Source: Shewanella marisflavi (GTDB lineage Bacteria; Pseudomonadota; Gammaproteobacteria; Enterobacterales; Shewanellaceae). Taken from it: a stretch of 64,000 nt of DNA. The stretch is from contig NZ_JAKIKX010000011.1 of assembly GCF_023283925.1 (NCBI RefSeq), positions 39,273 through 103,272 on the forward strand, given 5' to 3'. Positions 9,146-17,799 of the stretch are shown here, piece after piece. The notes under the pieces were generated by a model. The model saw nothing but the letters and a program-made list of their open reading frames with translations. It was not told where the DNA came from and did no database searches. The first letter of the stretch is position 1, and every line of letters starts with the position of its first letter. Made by a program: the position numbers and the translations under genes.

Positions 9146-9607
9146 CTAATTCAATAATTTGTTCAAAACCAATTTGTTATCATCGATATGCTGACTGGTA
9201 TTTTCCAGGCCGGTAATTTTGTAACCTTGCTGGACCAACAGTTGTAGCATATTGGCGAAGCGGTTATAGGTCTTAACCGCCAAGGTATTGAAACCCTGCG
9301 TTTTGGCCCAACGCTCCTGATCTTTCATCAGTTCTTTGGCGAGTCCCAGCTGTCTGAACTCGGGCACAATGGCGCCTAACCAGCTATAAAACTCACCGTT
9401 GCTTTCGCCATAGCCAATCTTATATCCGGCCAACTCACCCTGAATGCTGATCAACTGAACCAAGAAAGTCTTGCCGTTGAGTCTGGCACGATATTCCTCT
9501 GCCTGATGACGTGCATCGAACTCAGGTACCTGTTGGCTAAGACCAATCACTGTGTCGATGAGCTCATCGCTCAATTGGGTATGGTGTTCGATACTTGTGG
9601 TGTACAT
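9146..9607 (-). CDS. GNAT-family N-acetyltransferase
   Basis: A 153-residue protein of GNAT size. The acetyl-CoA-binding region is recognisable as AIVPEFRQLGLAKELMKDQE, a variant of the R/Q-x-x-G-x-G/A loop (here RQLGLA), followed by the C-terminal segment NRFANMLQLLVQQGYKI typical of GNAT strand 5 to helix 4. The substrate is unknown. It is a single gene between two hairpins and the yhhQ gene, with no clear operon partner. Confidence 0.78.
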   Translation of the reverse strand: MYTTSIEHHTQLSDELIDTVIGLSQQVPEFDARHQAEEYRARLNGKTFLVQLISIQGELAGYKIGYGESNGEFYSWLGAIVPEFRQLGLAKELMKDQERWAKTQGFNTLAVKTYNRFANMLQLLVQQGYKITGLENTSQHIDDNKLVLNKLLN

Positions 9608-9687
9608 CTAGGCTCTCCAAACTTGCTCGCTACCATCGCAGCATTGGTGAAAAATTGAGTGCCGCGATGATAGTACAAATCAACTGG

Positions 9688-10356
9688 TCAGGCCAGTTTG
9701 TTGTGCGATTTAAGCTGGTTTTCTCGCAAAATCCGCTCTTGTAACACCTTCAGTAGCACACCGTAGGCGGGCAGGAACAAACCCAGACTGACAATTAGCT
9801 TGAAACCATAGTCGACGCTGGCGATTTCCACCCAATGCTCGGCCATAAAGACATCGCTTGAGGCATAGAAAGCCACGCTGAAAAAGACCAGAGTATCGAT
9901 GAGGTTACCCATCACGGTTGAGGCGGCAGGAGCTACCCACCAAGCCTTGGCCTGTCTGAGCCTTGCAAAAACGGTAATGTCCATTAATTGGCCCACCAGA
10001 TAGGCGGCGAAACTGGCAAAAGCGATACGAAACACAAAGCTGTTGAACTGCATCAGCGATTCGCTGCCCTGAAAGCTGCCCTGATGAAAGAGCACACCGA
10101 TCAGGTAGGAGATAAACAGCGCCGGTACCATAGCCCTTAAAATGATTTTTCGTGCCGCCTGCTGACCGAAGATCCTCACGGTGAGATCTGTTGCCAGATA
10201 GACGAAGGGAAAGCTAAAGGCGCCCCAGGTCGTATGGAAACCAAACAACTGAAAGGGGAGTTGAACCAGATAGTTACTCGCAGTAATGATGGCGATATGA
10301 AAGCTGACAAGCAGCAAGAGCGCACGCTGAATCTGCGCTTGGGATAACATTAACAT
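9688..10356 (-). CDS. yhhQ: Queuosine precursor transporter (YhhQ family)
   Basis: A 222-residue inner-membrane protein with about six membrane segments. It closely follows E. coli YhhQ, with shared stretches such as SNYLVQLP, GFHTTWGAFSFPF and ATDLTVRIFG and the same length (221 residues in E. coli). YhhQ imports queuosine precursors (preQ0/preQ1) used for tRNA wobble modification. The leader carries a probable preQ1-I aptamer that overlaps the ribosome-binding site AAGG, so translation is likely repressed when preQ1 is plentiful. A second in-frame ATG two codons in is a possible alternative start. Confidence 0.92.
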   Translation of the reverse strand: MLMLSQAQIQRALLLLVSFHIAIITASNYLVQLPFQLFGFHTTWGAFSFPFVYLATDLTVRIFGQQAARKIILRAMVPALFISYLIGVLFHQGSFQGSESLMQFNSFVFRIAFASFAAYLVGQLMDITVFARLRQAKAWWVAPAASTVMGNLIDTLVFFSVAFYASSDVFMAEHWVEIASVDYGFKLIVSLGLFLPAYGVLLKVLQERILRENQLKSHNKLA

Positions 10357-10362
10357 CTTGTG

Positions 10363-10400
10363 GCCTTTTTAGTGAGTTAACGCGGGGTGAGGGAACCCGC
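10363..10400 (-). promoter_or_regulatory. Probable preQ1-I riboswitch in the yhhQ leader
   Basis: On the minus strand, a 5-bp stem GCGGG/CCCGC (10396-10400 with 10382-10386) encloses the loop TTCCCTCAC and is followed by an A-rich tail ending AAAAAGG at the yhhQ ribosome-binding site. This is the H-type pseudoknot layout of preQ1-I aptamers: a short GC stem, a C-rich loop that can pair with tail G residues, and the stem-3' CCC followed by GTTAAC. The family is known to control COG1738 (YhhQ) genes. Ligand binding would hide the ribosome-binding site. Confidence 0.72.
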
Positions 10401-10597
10401 TAAAGTGAATCTTATGGCATTAATGCCTTTGTTAATTGCCTGGCGCCAAATGTTCGGCTTGGAGACAGGGCGGCAAATTATAGTCATTAAGCCTGATTGA
10501 GCAAGGTTTTTGCGCCGATTTCTCTGCCTTGGTCGCTCTGGGTGAGTGTAAAGGGTCTACACTTGATTGATTATTACCATGATTTCTAGGAGTGTCC

Positions 10598-11353
10598 ATG
10601 AGCGTGTGGCGTTTCATCTTGGCCTGTGTGTGTGCCTGTTGGCTACTGACGCCAAGTGTTCACGCCGAGCCCAGCCAGGCTGAGGTGATCAAAGTGGTTA
10701 CTGGCAATTGGCCCGGTTATAGCACGCCAGATGGTGATGGGTATTATCTGGCACTGATGCGAAAGGTTTTTCCTACGCCACAATGGCAGTTGCAGGTAGA
10801 TTATGTGCCATTTTCTCGGGCTATTCACATGGTGAAACAGCAACAGGTGGATGTTGGACTGGGCTTTTATATAGATGAAGTCAATCCAGAATACTACAGT
10901 GATCTGCCGGTAGAGGTGGATCAGGTTGACGCTGCCCTGACCCCGGAACTCGCCGCTATCTGGCAAGATATCAATAGTCTTAAAAGAAAGAAGGTGAAGG
11001 CGATGCTGGAGTATCGCTACGATACTTTTATCAAGGTGCCTATGTATTATGAGGAGGGCAGCGATCTCTTGCAGATGCTCAACCATGTCAATGCCGGGCA
11101 AATTGATGCCGTACTCGACTATAAGCGCTCACTGCAGGGACTTGCCAGCAAACTAAAACGGCCTCAGCAGTATGTGATCAAAGAAAACGTCCTCAACCCT
11201 GAGGTCTTTTTTGTTTTCCCTCAAACCGAGAAGGGTAAGCGGCTCAAGCGGAGTTTCAATCAGGCTATGTTACGTCTGCTCGCCAGCGGCGAGCTGGACA
11301 GGCTGTTTGAGGCCTATATTACCCACCGATCACGGGTGCCACTAACCCATTAA
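10598..11353 (+). CDS. Periplasmic substrate-binding-like protein (amino-acid ABC type, orphan)
   Basis: A 251-residue secreted protein with a signal peptide (about residues 1-24, ending VHA) and a bacterial periplasmic-binding fold of the amino-acid-binding/PBPb type. Recognisable parts are VVTGNWPGYS near the N-terminus, VPFSRAIHMVKQQQVDVGLG, and a C-terminal FNQAMLRLLASGELDRLFE segment. No permease or ATPase gene is adjacent, so it may be an orphan sensor or solute-binding protein, as is common in this group. The start at 10598 follows AGGAG six bases upstream; a GTG at 10592 overlaps that motif. Convergent with menF with no gap. Confidence 0.78.
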   Translation: MSVWRFILACVCACWLLTPSVHAEPSQAEVIKVVTGNWPGYSTPDGDGYYLALMRKVFPTPQWQLQVDYVPFSRAIHMVKQQQVDVGLGFYIDEVNPEYYSDLPVEVDQVDAALTPELAAIWQDINSLKRKKVKAMLEYRYDTFIKVPMYYEEGSDLLQMLNHVNAGQIDAVLDYKRSLQGLASKLKRPQQYVIKENVLNPEVFFVFPQTEKGKRLKRSFNQAMLRLLASGELDRLFEAYITHRSRVPLTH

Positions 11354-12817
11354 TTAGACTTCGGTCAAAATGGATAATATGGTCTTGAGCTTGTTCTCTA
11401 GCTCATTCCACTCGGCATCGGCCTCTGAGCCCGACACTATCCCCGCTCCGGCAAACAGGTTAATGCGGCCCGGTTCAATTAAGGCGCTGCGAATAGCGAC
11501 CGCAAATTCACTCTCATACTTGTTGAAATAGCCGCAGGCGCCAGCATACCAGCCACGGGTATAGCCTTCACGCTGGCGGATAAAGTTGATGGCCGAAGCC
11601 TTTGGCAGACCACCAACGGCTGGCGTCGGGTGCAGTGCTTGTAACAGCTGAAAGTCGTTCACACCAGGTTTTAGCTCGGCGCGTATCGCCCGGTGCAGAT
11701 GTTGGATATGGCTTAACTTGAACACCTTGGCCAGCTCGTCGGCGCCCACATAGTTGCTTAGGGGTGTCAATGCGGCCACGATATGTTCGCGCACCAGCTG
11801 GTTTTCATGACTATTTTTACTGTCATCTAAGAGCTGCTGAGCCAGCATGGCATCCTCAGCCTCATTAAGGCCGCGTGTGGTGGTGCCTGCTAGCGCTTCG
11901 GTGAAAACCTCTCGCTGGCGGCGTCGGTAGAGCCGCTCTGGCGTGCAGGAGATAAAGGCACTATCCGGGCTAAATTGAAAACCGAACTGAAAACTGTTTT
12001 GGTTGCGGCCCTGCCAACTGGCGAGCAGCATCCATGGATCGACTCGCTCGTTAATCTCGAGCTGAGTCAGGCGAGACAAGACCACCTTGGGGGTGTCTTG
12101 AATAAACTTATCTTGGGTGACCTGATTAACCAGCTCATGCCAGCGACGCTTATTGGGTCTGTCGCTACGACTCAAGAGTTGGATTTTATTGGGTGGCGCC
12201 AGTGGGCTGGGTGGCACAAGCTGCTTTAGGGCATCTAATGCTTGGGCGCGCTCCTCTTCAATGCCACGATTTTCCACATTCAGATTCACCAACAGTTTAT
12301 ATTCGTCGCCGCTACGTCTGAGCTCTATTCTGGGCAGAATAAAGTGGGCGCGGCCATACTCGGGCCAACACTCGGTATGCCGATCGAAGGCTACGCCACC
12401 GTAGTAACGTATCTCTTGATTGGTCGAAAGGGCTCGTTGGTTCTGATAGGCCTGAGACAGTTGATTGTCGTCTACCGCATCTTCGAAAATAAAATCCTTA
12501 CAGCAGCCCAGGGCGGCCACTTCCTCTTGAGTATCGCGGCCATGCCAGTAAATTCTAGGGTAGCAAGGTTGGCTGGCAAGCCAAGCGATCATAGGCATCA
12601 CACAGGCCGTCACCGACAACTGAATAATCGGCTCACCATGCTGGTGTATGTCGAGTTTTTCGAGTTTTTGGGCTAGGGATTGTATGGCCTGTGGCAGCGA
12701 GGAAACGCTCAAAAAATACTCCAACCTTGTAAAAAGTATCCTGGTTTGAGGGCGGGTAAGGACTTCAAACTCTCTAAGTTGAGACTTATCTGAATTGGTA
12801 ATAAGAATCTTTACCAC
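11354..12817 (-). CDS. menF: Isochorismate synthase MenF
   Basis: A chorismate-binding-family protein of up to 487 residues. The C-terminal catalytic domain contains SPERLYRRR, EALAGTTTRG, DDSKNSHENQLVREHI, LHPTPAVGG and a final EFAVAIRSALIE plus AGAGIVSGSEADAEW. These are the signatures of isochorismate synthases, which convert chorismate to isochorismate for menaquinone. The N-terminus is longer than usual; the GTG at 12817 has no clear ribosome-binding site, so a start a few tens of codons downstream (for example a TTG near FLSVSS) is possible. MenF rather than a siderophore synthase (EntC) is preferred because no siderophore genes are near. Confidence 0.85.
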   Translation of the reverse strand: MVKILITNSDKSQLREFEVLTRPQTRILFTRLEYFLSVSSLPQAIQSLAQKLEKLDIHQHGEPIIQLSVTACVMPMIAWLASQPCYPRIYWHGRDTQEEVAALGCCKDFIFEDAVDDNQLSQAYQNQRALSTNQEIRYYGGVAFDRHTECWPEYGRAHFILPRIELRRSGDEYKLLVNLNVENRGIEEERAQALDALKQLVPPSPLAPPNKIQLLSRSDRPNKRRWHELVNQVTQDKFIQDTPKVVLSRLTQLEINERVDPWMLLASWQGRNQNSFQFGFQFSPDSAFISCTPERLYRRRQREVFTEALAGTTTRGLNEAEDAMLAQQLLDDSKNSHENQLVREHIVAALTPLSNYVGADELAKVFKLSHIQHLHRAIRAELKPGVNDFQLLQALHPTPAVGGLPKASAINFIRQREGYTRGWYAGACGYFNKYESEFAVAIRSALIEPGRINLFAGAGIVSGSEADAEWNELENKLKTILSILTEV

Positions 12818-13098
12818 AAACTAATGTGCCGACTGTAACCTGTCAAGTTACAGGCAGTTAAGCTGTGAGCTTGCCCAAGAAATGAGAGGTTAAGATATTT
12901 TGGGTAAGCGTTTCATTCCTGTGTATTTTTGTCTAACTAGTGCTTCTTTTACGACAAAATGTCCGCATCGCAATCAGATTTTTACGGAAGTTGTTCAAAT
13001 TTGTCGATCTGGGTTTGTTTTTGGGTTTTGTTAGCTTGTTGCTAGGCCTGTAAGCCGGAAGAATGACGGCCATAGGGAAATCACACAGCGATAAAAGC

Positions 13099-15186
13099 AT
13101 GAAAAACAAACAAGAAGTTCTTAAATATTCACTCATTGCGGCCGCCGTTGCGGCCAGTCCACAGGCGATGGCCGAACAGGTCAAGAATGAGTCGCTACTA
13201 GATGTTACCGAAGTCATAGTGGTTAAAGGTGAAAAACCGACCCCGTTACAGCAGACGACCAGTACCTGGAGCATCAGCGCCGAAGAGATCCAAGCATCGG
13301 GCGCCCAGAGTCTGGACCAGATATTGAAAAATGCCCCGGGTGTCTATGTGCGCACCGGTGGACAAGGCACGCCCAGGGTGGATATACGCGGCTTTAAATC
13401 CAGGCATGTTATCTACCTGATCAATGGTGTACCCGCCAACGGCGCCGAAGATGGTCAATTCGATCCTAGTGTGGTGCCTGCCAGTCAAATTGCATCAGTG
13501 GCTGTCTCTATGGGCCCTACCTCTGTGCTTTATGGTCCGGGCGGTGCGGGCGGTGTGATTAATATTCGCACTAAGCAAGGCGCCGATATCCCTGGTTTCT
13601 CTGGCCATCTCGAGGGCGGCGAAAATGATACCTTTAATGGCGACGTCACCCTTGCTGGATCTGGTGATCGCTGGCAGGGGCTGGTGTCGTTCTCCCGTCA
13701 GCAGAGCGATGGCTGGCCTGTGTCTGACGACCAGCCGGATACCGAATTGCAACAAGGGGATACACGGGTCAACAGCGACAAGACAGTGAATAACCTGTTT
13801 GCTCAGGGCAGTTATTGGCTGTCGGACAGTACTCAGCTGATGGCGAATTTGAGTCTGCGTAGCGGTGAGTGGGGCAAGCCTACCCTAGATGGCACCACAA
13901 GTCGCAAGGCGAAGTTTGAGCGCGTCGATGATTATGACGAACATACTCTGCAGCTTGGCGTGGCCCATAGTTTCAATGAACTGCTGACCTTGAGGGGTTT
14001 TGTTTATCAGAATCAGTCGGATGTGCTGGAAACACGCTATCTGGACGATAGCTTCGAGGCTTTGCAGCAGACGCTTGATGGTCGCTCTGTGGTGAGTGGT
14101 GGCAATATTCAGTTAATTGCCGATTTTGATAAGGGGCATCTGCTGACCGGCGCCGTGATCGCGGAGCACCAGAGCTGGGAGTCCAGCAGCAAACAGCTGG
14201 ATGACAATAATGCTGATAGCGGTTCAGGGACCGGTTCAGGGACCGGTTCAGGCAAGGGTTCTGGCTCAGGTTCTGGCTCGGGTACTGGTAACGGTTCAGG
14301 TAGTGGCTCGGGTGCAGGTTCGGGTAATGGCTCAGGCGGCGTCGAGGCCTTCGATGATAGCTCCTGGCTATACACTCTGGCGGCTGAATATCAGTATCAA
14401 CAGGCTCATTTTGGTGCCAGTCTGGGCGGCGGCCTACACGAGCAGCAGCGTGTGCGTGAGGATGAATCAGATTATTCGGCCCAGGCCTCGGCCTATTGGC
14501 AGGCTGCTGAGGCGACGCGCATCAATTTAGGTCTGGCCCGTAAGGTGCGTTTTCCCTCTATGCGTAACCTCTATTCGTTGTCATCGGGTAATCAGGATCT
14601 ACAATCTGAGATCTCTAAGCATCTTGAGCTGAGCCTAGCACAGGGGTTGGGGCACCATACGGACCTTAGTCTGGCGGCTTACTACACCGACGCCGATAAC
14701 TATATCGCCAAGGATGTCGATGGCATCTATCAGAACATGGGGCGTTATCAGTTCAAAGGGATCGATTTGCTGGTGCGTGATCAGAGCATCGACAACTTGT
14801 CGCTCAGCTTCGGCTATAGCTTCTTAGACAGCGAAGACAGAGATGGGGAGCCAGGGTTGGAGACCTTAGAGTACCGTCCGCGTCATCAGCTCAGGCTGCA
14901 GGCAGATTATGAGTTTAGCTTTGCGACCCGTATCCATTTCAACATCGAACATATCATGGGTCAGGTTTATCAGGCCCAAGAGAAGGTCGCCGGTAAGAAA
15001 CTGCTGATGGAGAAGTCGCTGGATGACTATACCTTGGTTGATCTCAAGCTGAGTCACCCTATTGCTGAGGATGCATTATCGCTTTACCTCAGAGCCACCA
15101 ACCTGCTCGATGAACGCTATTATCAGAGCGAGGGGCTGCCCCAAGCGGGTCGTCAGGTGTTCCTTGGTGTGAACTGGCAGCTGTAG
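13099..15186 (+). CDS. TonB-dependent outer-membrane receptor, first gene of an ECF-type transport operon
   Basis: A 695-residue receptor with a signal peptide (ending AMA), a TonB-box-like TEVIVVKGE, a plug domain (QILKNAPGVYVR, VDIRGF, VLYGPGGAGGVINI) and a 22-strand-type barrel that ends in the expected aromatic-like terminus NWQL. It is unusual in having about 40 residues of Gly/Ser-rich repeat inserted in the barrel. Downstream, on the same strand, are a double ABC ATPase (10-base gap) and ECF-like membrane proteins, so the receptor probably brings the same substrate across the outer membrane. No cobalamin riboswitch was recognised in the 281-base leader. The start at 13099 was chosen over a GTG/ATG at 13063 because it gives a standard signal peptide. 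Confidence 0.88.
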   Translation: MKNKQEVLKYSLIAAAVAASPQAMAEQVKNESLLDVTEVIVVKGEKPTPLQQTTSTWSISAEEIQASGAQSLDQILKNAPGVYVRTGGQGTPRVDIRGFKSRHVIYLINGVPANGAEDGQFDPSVVPASQIASVAVSMGPTSVLYGPGGAGGVINIRTKQGADIPGFSGHLEGGENDTFNGDVTLAGSGDRWQGLVSFSRQQSDGWPVSDDQPDTELQQGDTRVNSDKTVNNLFAQGSYWLSDSTQLMANLSLRSGEWGKPTLDGTTSRKAKFERVDDYDEHTLQLGVAHSFNELLTLRGFVYQNQSDVLETRYLDDSFEALQQTLDGRSVVSGGNIQLIADFDKGHLLTGAVIAEHQSWESSSKQLDDNNADSGSGTGSGTGSGKGSGSGSGSGTGNGSGSGSGAGSGNGSGGVEAFDDSSWLYTLAAEYQYQQAHFGASLGGGLHEQQRVREDESDYSAQASAYWQAAEATRINLGLARKVRFPSMRNLYSLSSGNQDLQSEISKHLELSLAQGLGHHTDLSLAAYYTDADNYIAKDVDGIYQNMGRYQFKGIDLLVRDQSIDNLSLSFGYSFLDSEDRDGEPGLETLEYRPRHQLRLQADYEFSFATRIHFNIEHIMGQVYQAQEKVAGKKLLMEKSLDDYTLVDLKLSHPIAEDALSLYLRATNLLDERYYQSEGLPQAGRQVFLGVNWQL
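14219..14340 (+). repeat. Gly/Ser-rich low-complexity repeat inside the TonB receptor
   Basis: About 40 codons alternate Gly with Ser, Thr, Asn, Lys or Ala, built from degenerate six-base GGTTCA-like units with the 12-base unit GGTTCAGGGACC twice in tandem at the start. It interrupts the barrel domain between two ordinary strands, so it probably forms a flexible surface loop. The repeat is prone to slippage and may vary in length between strains. Confidence 0.85.
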
Positions 15187-15196
15187 GACGCCTGCT

Positions 15197-16573
15197 ATGG
15201 CCTTGATGCAACTTAGTCAGGTTGATTTTCGTTTTCACTCAGCGGCGGCGCCGCTGTTTGAGGATCTTAATCTGATCTTGCAGCGCGGAGAGTGTCATCT
15301 TGTTCACGGCGCAACAGGGTGTGGTAAGTCAACCTTGCTGCGCTTACTGCTGGGGATCTTAGATCGCCCCTGGGAGGGAGAACGCCTTATCGGCCAAGGC
15401 GTGACCCTGGGCGTCGTGATGCAAGACCCCAACGTGCAACTGCTACGTCAGACCTTGGGCGCCGAGGTGGCCTTTGCGCTGGAAAATTTAGGCGTGGCCA
15501 GTGATGAGATGCTGTTGCAGGTACGTTCTGCCCTCAGACGCGTCGGCCTCTATATTAGCCTGAATACTCCCATCGCCAGTCTCTCACTGGGGCAAAGATA
15601 CCGACTCATGATCGCGGCTCAGTTGGTGCTTAAGCCTGATATCTTGCTGCTGGATGAACCCTGGGCCCAGTTGGACGACCAAGGTGTGCGCGAATTATCA
15701 CAGGTGCTGGCGCAGTTGCAGCGTGAAGGGCTGGCCCTGCTGATCGTTGAGCATAACAGAGGCGTCTTTGCCGAGTTGGTGACCCATAGGTGGCATCTGA
15801 CTAAGAGGCAGCTGCAGCCGCTGGCCCTGTTGCAGCAAACGTTTCAAGGAGAGTCACTCTGTTGGCGTCAGACTACTGGGCCATTCCTCGGTGCGCCGGT
15901 TATCGACAGCCAAGGTTTTAGCTTGGCTTTTCATGGTGGTCAGCAACTGTTCAATGCAAAGGGGCTCTATTTGTTCCCCGGCGAGGTCGCAGCCCTGGTG
16001 GGCGACAATGGCTGTGGGAAGAGCACCCTGCTGAAGTGTCTGGCGGGTATTCAGGCCGATATCGCCACTATCGGGATCAAGGTATTGGGCGTGCGACCTA
16101 AGCTGGGACGCTATGGGGCTGATCTGGCCTTGCTGCATCAGCGGCCGAGTCGGCAGCTATTTGAAAACAGCGTGCTGCAAGAGATGCAGTTTAGCCTCAA
16201 GCGTTATGGCCTGCCTTTGGCGCGGGCCATCGAGATGCTTGGCCAGCTCGGGTTAACTACCTTGGCGGGTCATTCACCTCATACGCTTTCTTACGGTCAG
16301 CAGCATTTGATTGCCTTGGCCTCTCTGGCCTGCCTCAGGCCGAAACTCTTGTTGCTCGATGATCCCTTTGCAGGGTTAGATGCCTATTTTAGCGCCAAGA
16401 TAGTGGACCTGATCCTCAAGCTTAGTCATGAGGGAACCGCTGTGGTGGTGGCCAGCCACAGGCCGATAGACGCCTTGCCTGTCGATCGCGTCTGGCAGGT
16501 GGCTGAAGGGCATCTGCAGAGCTTGGAAAACCGGGGCGCCGGTGCGATACCGGCCTTCTCCAGTGTGGGCTAG
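15197..16573 (+). CDS. Double-domain ABC ATPase of an ECF-type importer
   Basis: A 458-residue protein containing two ABC ATPase domains in tandem. Domain 1 has Walker A GATGCGKST (38-46), signature LSLGQ and Walker B LLLDEPWAQLD. Domain 2 has Walker A GDNGCGKST near residue 269, signature LSYGQ and LLLLDDPFAGLD. In domain 2 the catalytic glutamate after Walker B is aspartate (D389). Fused EcfA/EcfA' ATPases drive ECF vitamin and metal importers. The flanking TonB receptor and membrane genes give the same transport context. Substrate is unknown. Confidence 0.85.
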   Translation: MALMQLSQVDFRFHSAAAPLFEDLNLILQRGECHLVHGATGCGKSTLLRLLLGILDRPWEGERLIGQGVTLGVVMQDPNVQLLRQTLGAEVAFALENLGVASDEMLLQVRSALRRVGLYISLNTPIASLSLGQRYRLMIAAQLVLKPDILLLDEPWAQLDDQGVRELSQVLAQLQREGLALLIVEHNRGVFAELVTHRWHLTKRQLQPLALLQQTFQGESLCWRQTTGPFLGAPVIDSQGFSLAFHGGQQLFNAKGLYLFPGEVAALVGDNGCGKSTLLKCLAGIQADIATIGIKVLGVRPKLGRYGADLALLHQRPSRQLFENSVLQEMQFSLKRYGLPLARAIEMLGQLGLTTLAGHSPHTLSYGQQHLIALASLACLRPKLLLLDDPFAGLDAYFSAKIVDLILKLSHEGTAVVVASHRPIDALPVDRVWQVAEGHLQSLENRGAGAIPAFSSVG

Positions 16574-17246
16574 GCGGTCAGGGGCGGGAGCCCTCAAAAG
16601 CGCTCATGGTGCTGGTGAGCGATATTTTGTCATCAATGATGTCACTTGGTGCGCATTGGCGATCTTCTTGGTCTTGGCGCTGTCTGGTGGCGCGTTTTTA
16701 GTGCCTCAGGGGTGGCTGCTTTACCTTGGCCTTGCCAATGCGTTGCTTCTGCTGCAGGGGCGTTATTTTGGGGGACGGCTAAAGGGGCTAGCGGTGATCT
16801 TTATCAGTCAGTTAGTGATCACCAGCTTGCTCTATCTCCTGTTACACGGCGCCGCGCGTTTGCCCGAGGGGGTGATAGCGGTGACGCGGATCTTATTGGC
16901 CATGATCCCAGGCTGGTGGTTGTCCATCGTCTGCGCCCCACAGCGGATTGGCGAGGTGCTTAGCTTTTGTCTGCCAAGCAAATGGGCCTTCGTGCTGGGT
17001 GCCTGTTTTGGTCTCTTGCCTTATCTGGGACAAGAGACGCGGGAGATCTATCAGATGCAGGTCATGCGCGGCGCCAAGATTCAGCCTAAGGCATTGTGGC
17101 GCCGCCAGAATTGGCAAGAGCTGATCTATTGTGTGCTGTATCCCTTGTTGATCCAGCTATTAAAACTATCCAAGCAGATGGCTACCGCGGCCAAACTGCG
17201 CCAGTTTGGTCGTGCTCGCAAGCCGACCCATTGGCCCTATGAGTGA
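16542..17246 (+). CDS. ECF transporter T-component-like membrane protein
   Basis: An integral membrane protein with about five hydrophobic segments and the conserved EIYQMQVMRGAKIQ segment, which matches the A-R-G coupling motif region of ECF T components (EcfT, CbiQ). That segment contacts the ATPases. It overlaps the ATPase gene by up to 32 bases. No good ribosome-binding site is visible: GTG codons at 16542 and 16560 are both possible starts, and translation may be coupled to the upstream gene. Length from 16542 is 234 residues. Confidence 0.75.
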   Translation: MRYRPSPVWARRSGAGALKSAHGAGERYFVINDVTWCALAIFLVLALSGGAFLVPQGWLLYLGLANALLLLQGRYFGGRLKGLAVIFISQLVITSLLYLLLHGAARLPEGVIAVTRILLAMIPGWWLSIVCAPQRIGEVLSFCLPSKWAFVLGACFGLLPYLGQETREIYQMQVMRGAKIQPKALWRRQNWQELIYCVLYPLLIQLLKLSKQMATAAKLRQFGRARKPTHWPYE

Positions 17247-17254
17247 GATAAATC

Positions 17255-17797
17255 ATGATGAATAACAGAGATTTTAACTTACATGACGCCTTGTTTATCG
17301 GCTTCTGTGCCACCTTGCTGGTGGCTCTGAAGGGAGTATTACGGCTAAAGCTTGGTTTGTCGGGTCACTCTATGTTTCTGATGAGTTTCTTCTATCTGAT
17401 CTGTTACGGCGCCGTGGGTAAGCGCGGCGCCATCAGTGCCTGTGGTTTGCTGGCCGGGATGATGGCCATGACCCTGGGGGTGGGCAAAGGAGGCCCCTTG
17501 CTGTTAGTGAAGTTTGGTTTACCAGCTTTGGCCATGGATCTCTGTTTATTCTTGGTTCCTGCGCTGATGTCACTTAAGTGGCGCTGCATCATATTGGCGC
17601 TGGTGGCGACCCTGGCTTGGGCCAGCAAGGGGCTGATCGAAGGGGCATTGGTCGGACTGAGCGCTCAGGTGGTGGCGGTACAATTTGCCAAAAGCCTGCT
17701 GTTTGGCAGCTGTTTTGCTGTGCTGGCGGCGGTGTTAGTGCCAGGCGTGTTGGAGCGGCTTAGAAGCCATGATCTGTTAGATAGAGAGGAGTTTTAG
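17255..17797 (+). CDS. Small polytopic membrane protein, candidate ECF S component
   Basis: A 180-residue protein with about five to six hydrophobic segments and few charged residues. It lies 8 bases after the T-component-like gene and just before the IDDTD-motif gene. Size, hydrophobicity and position suggest the substrate-binding S component of the ECF importer, but I do not recognise a specific S-component family (no BioY, ThiT, RibU or CbiM signature is evident). The assignment is an inference from context. Confidence 0.55.
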   Translation: MMNNRDFNLHDALFIGFCATLLVALKGVLRLKLGLSGHSMFLMSFFYLICYGAVGKRGAISACGLLAGMMAMTLGVGKGGPLLLVKFGLPALAMDLCLFLVPALMSLKWRCIILALVATLAWASKGLIEGALVGLSAQVVAVQFAKSLLFGSCFAVLAAVLVPGVLERLRSHDLLDREEF

Positions 17798-17799
17798 TG

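Noticed and set aside
12818..13098. Possible cobalamin riboswitch before the TonB receptor
   Set aside because: No B12-box-like segment was found; only a small CTGTAAC/GTTACAG hairpin near 12833-12852.
14109..14375. Minus-strand frame encoding Pro-Glu repeats
   Set aside because: It is the reverse reading of the Gly/Ser repeat in the TonB receptor.
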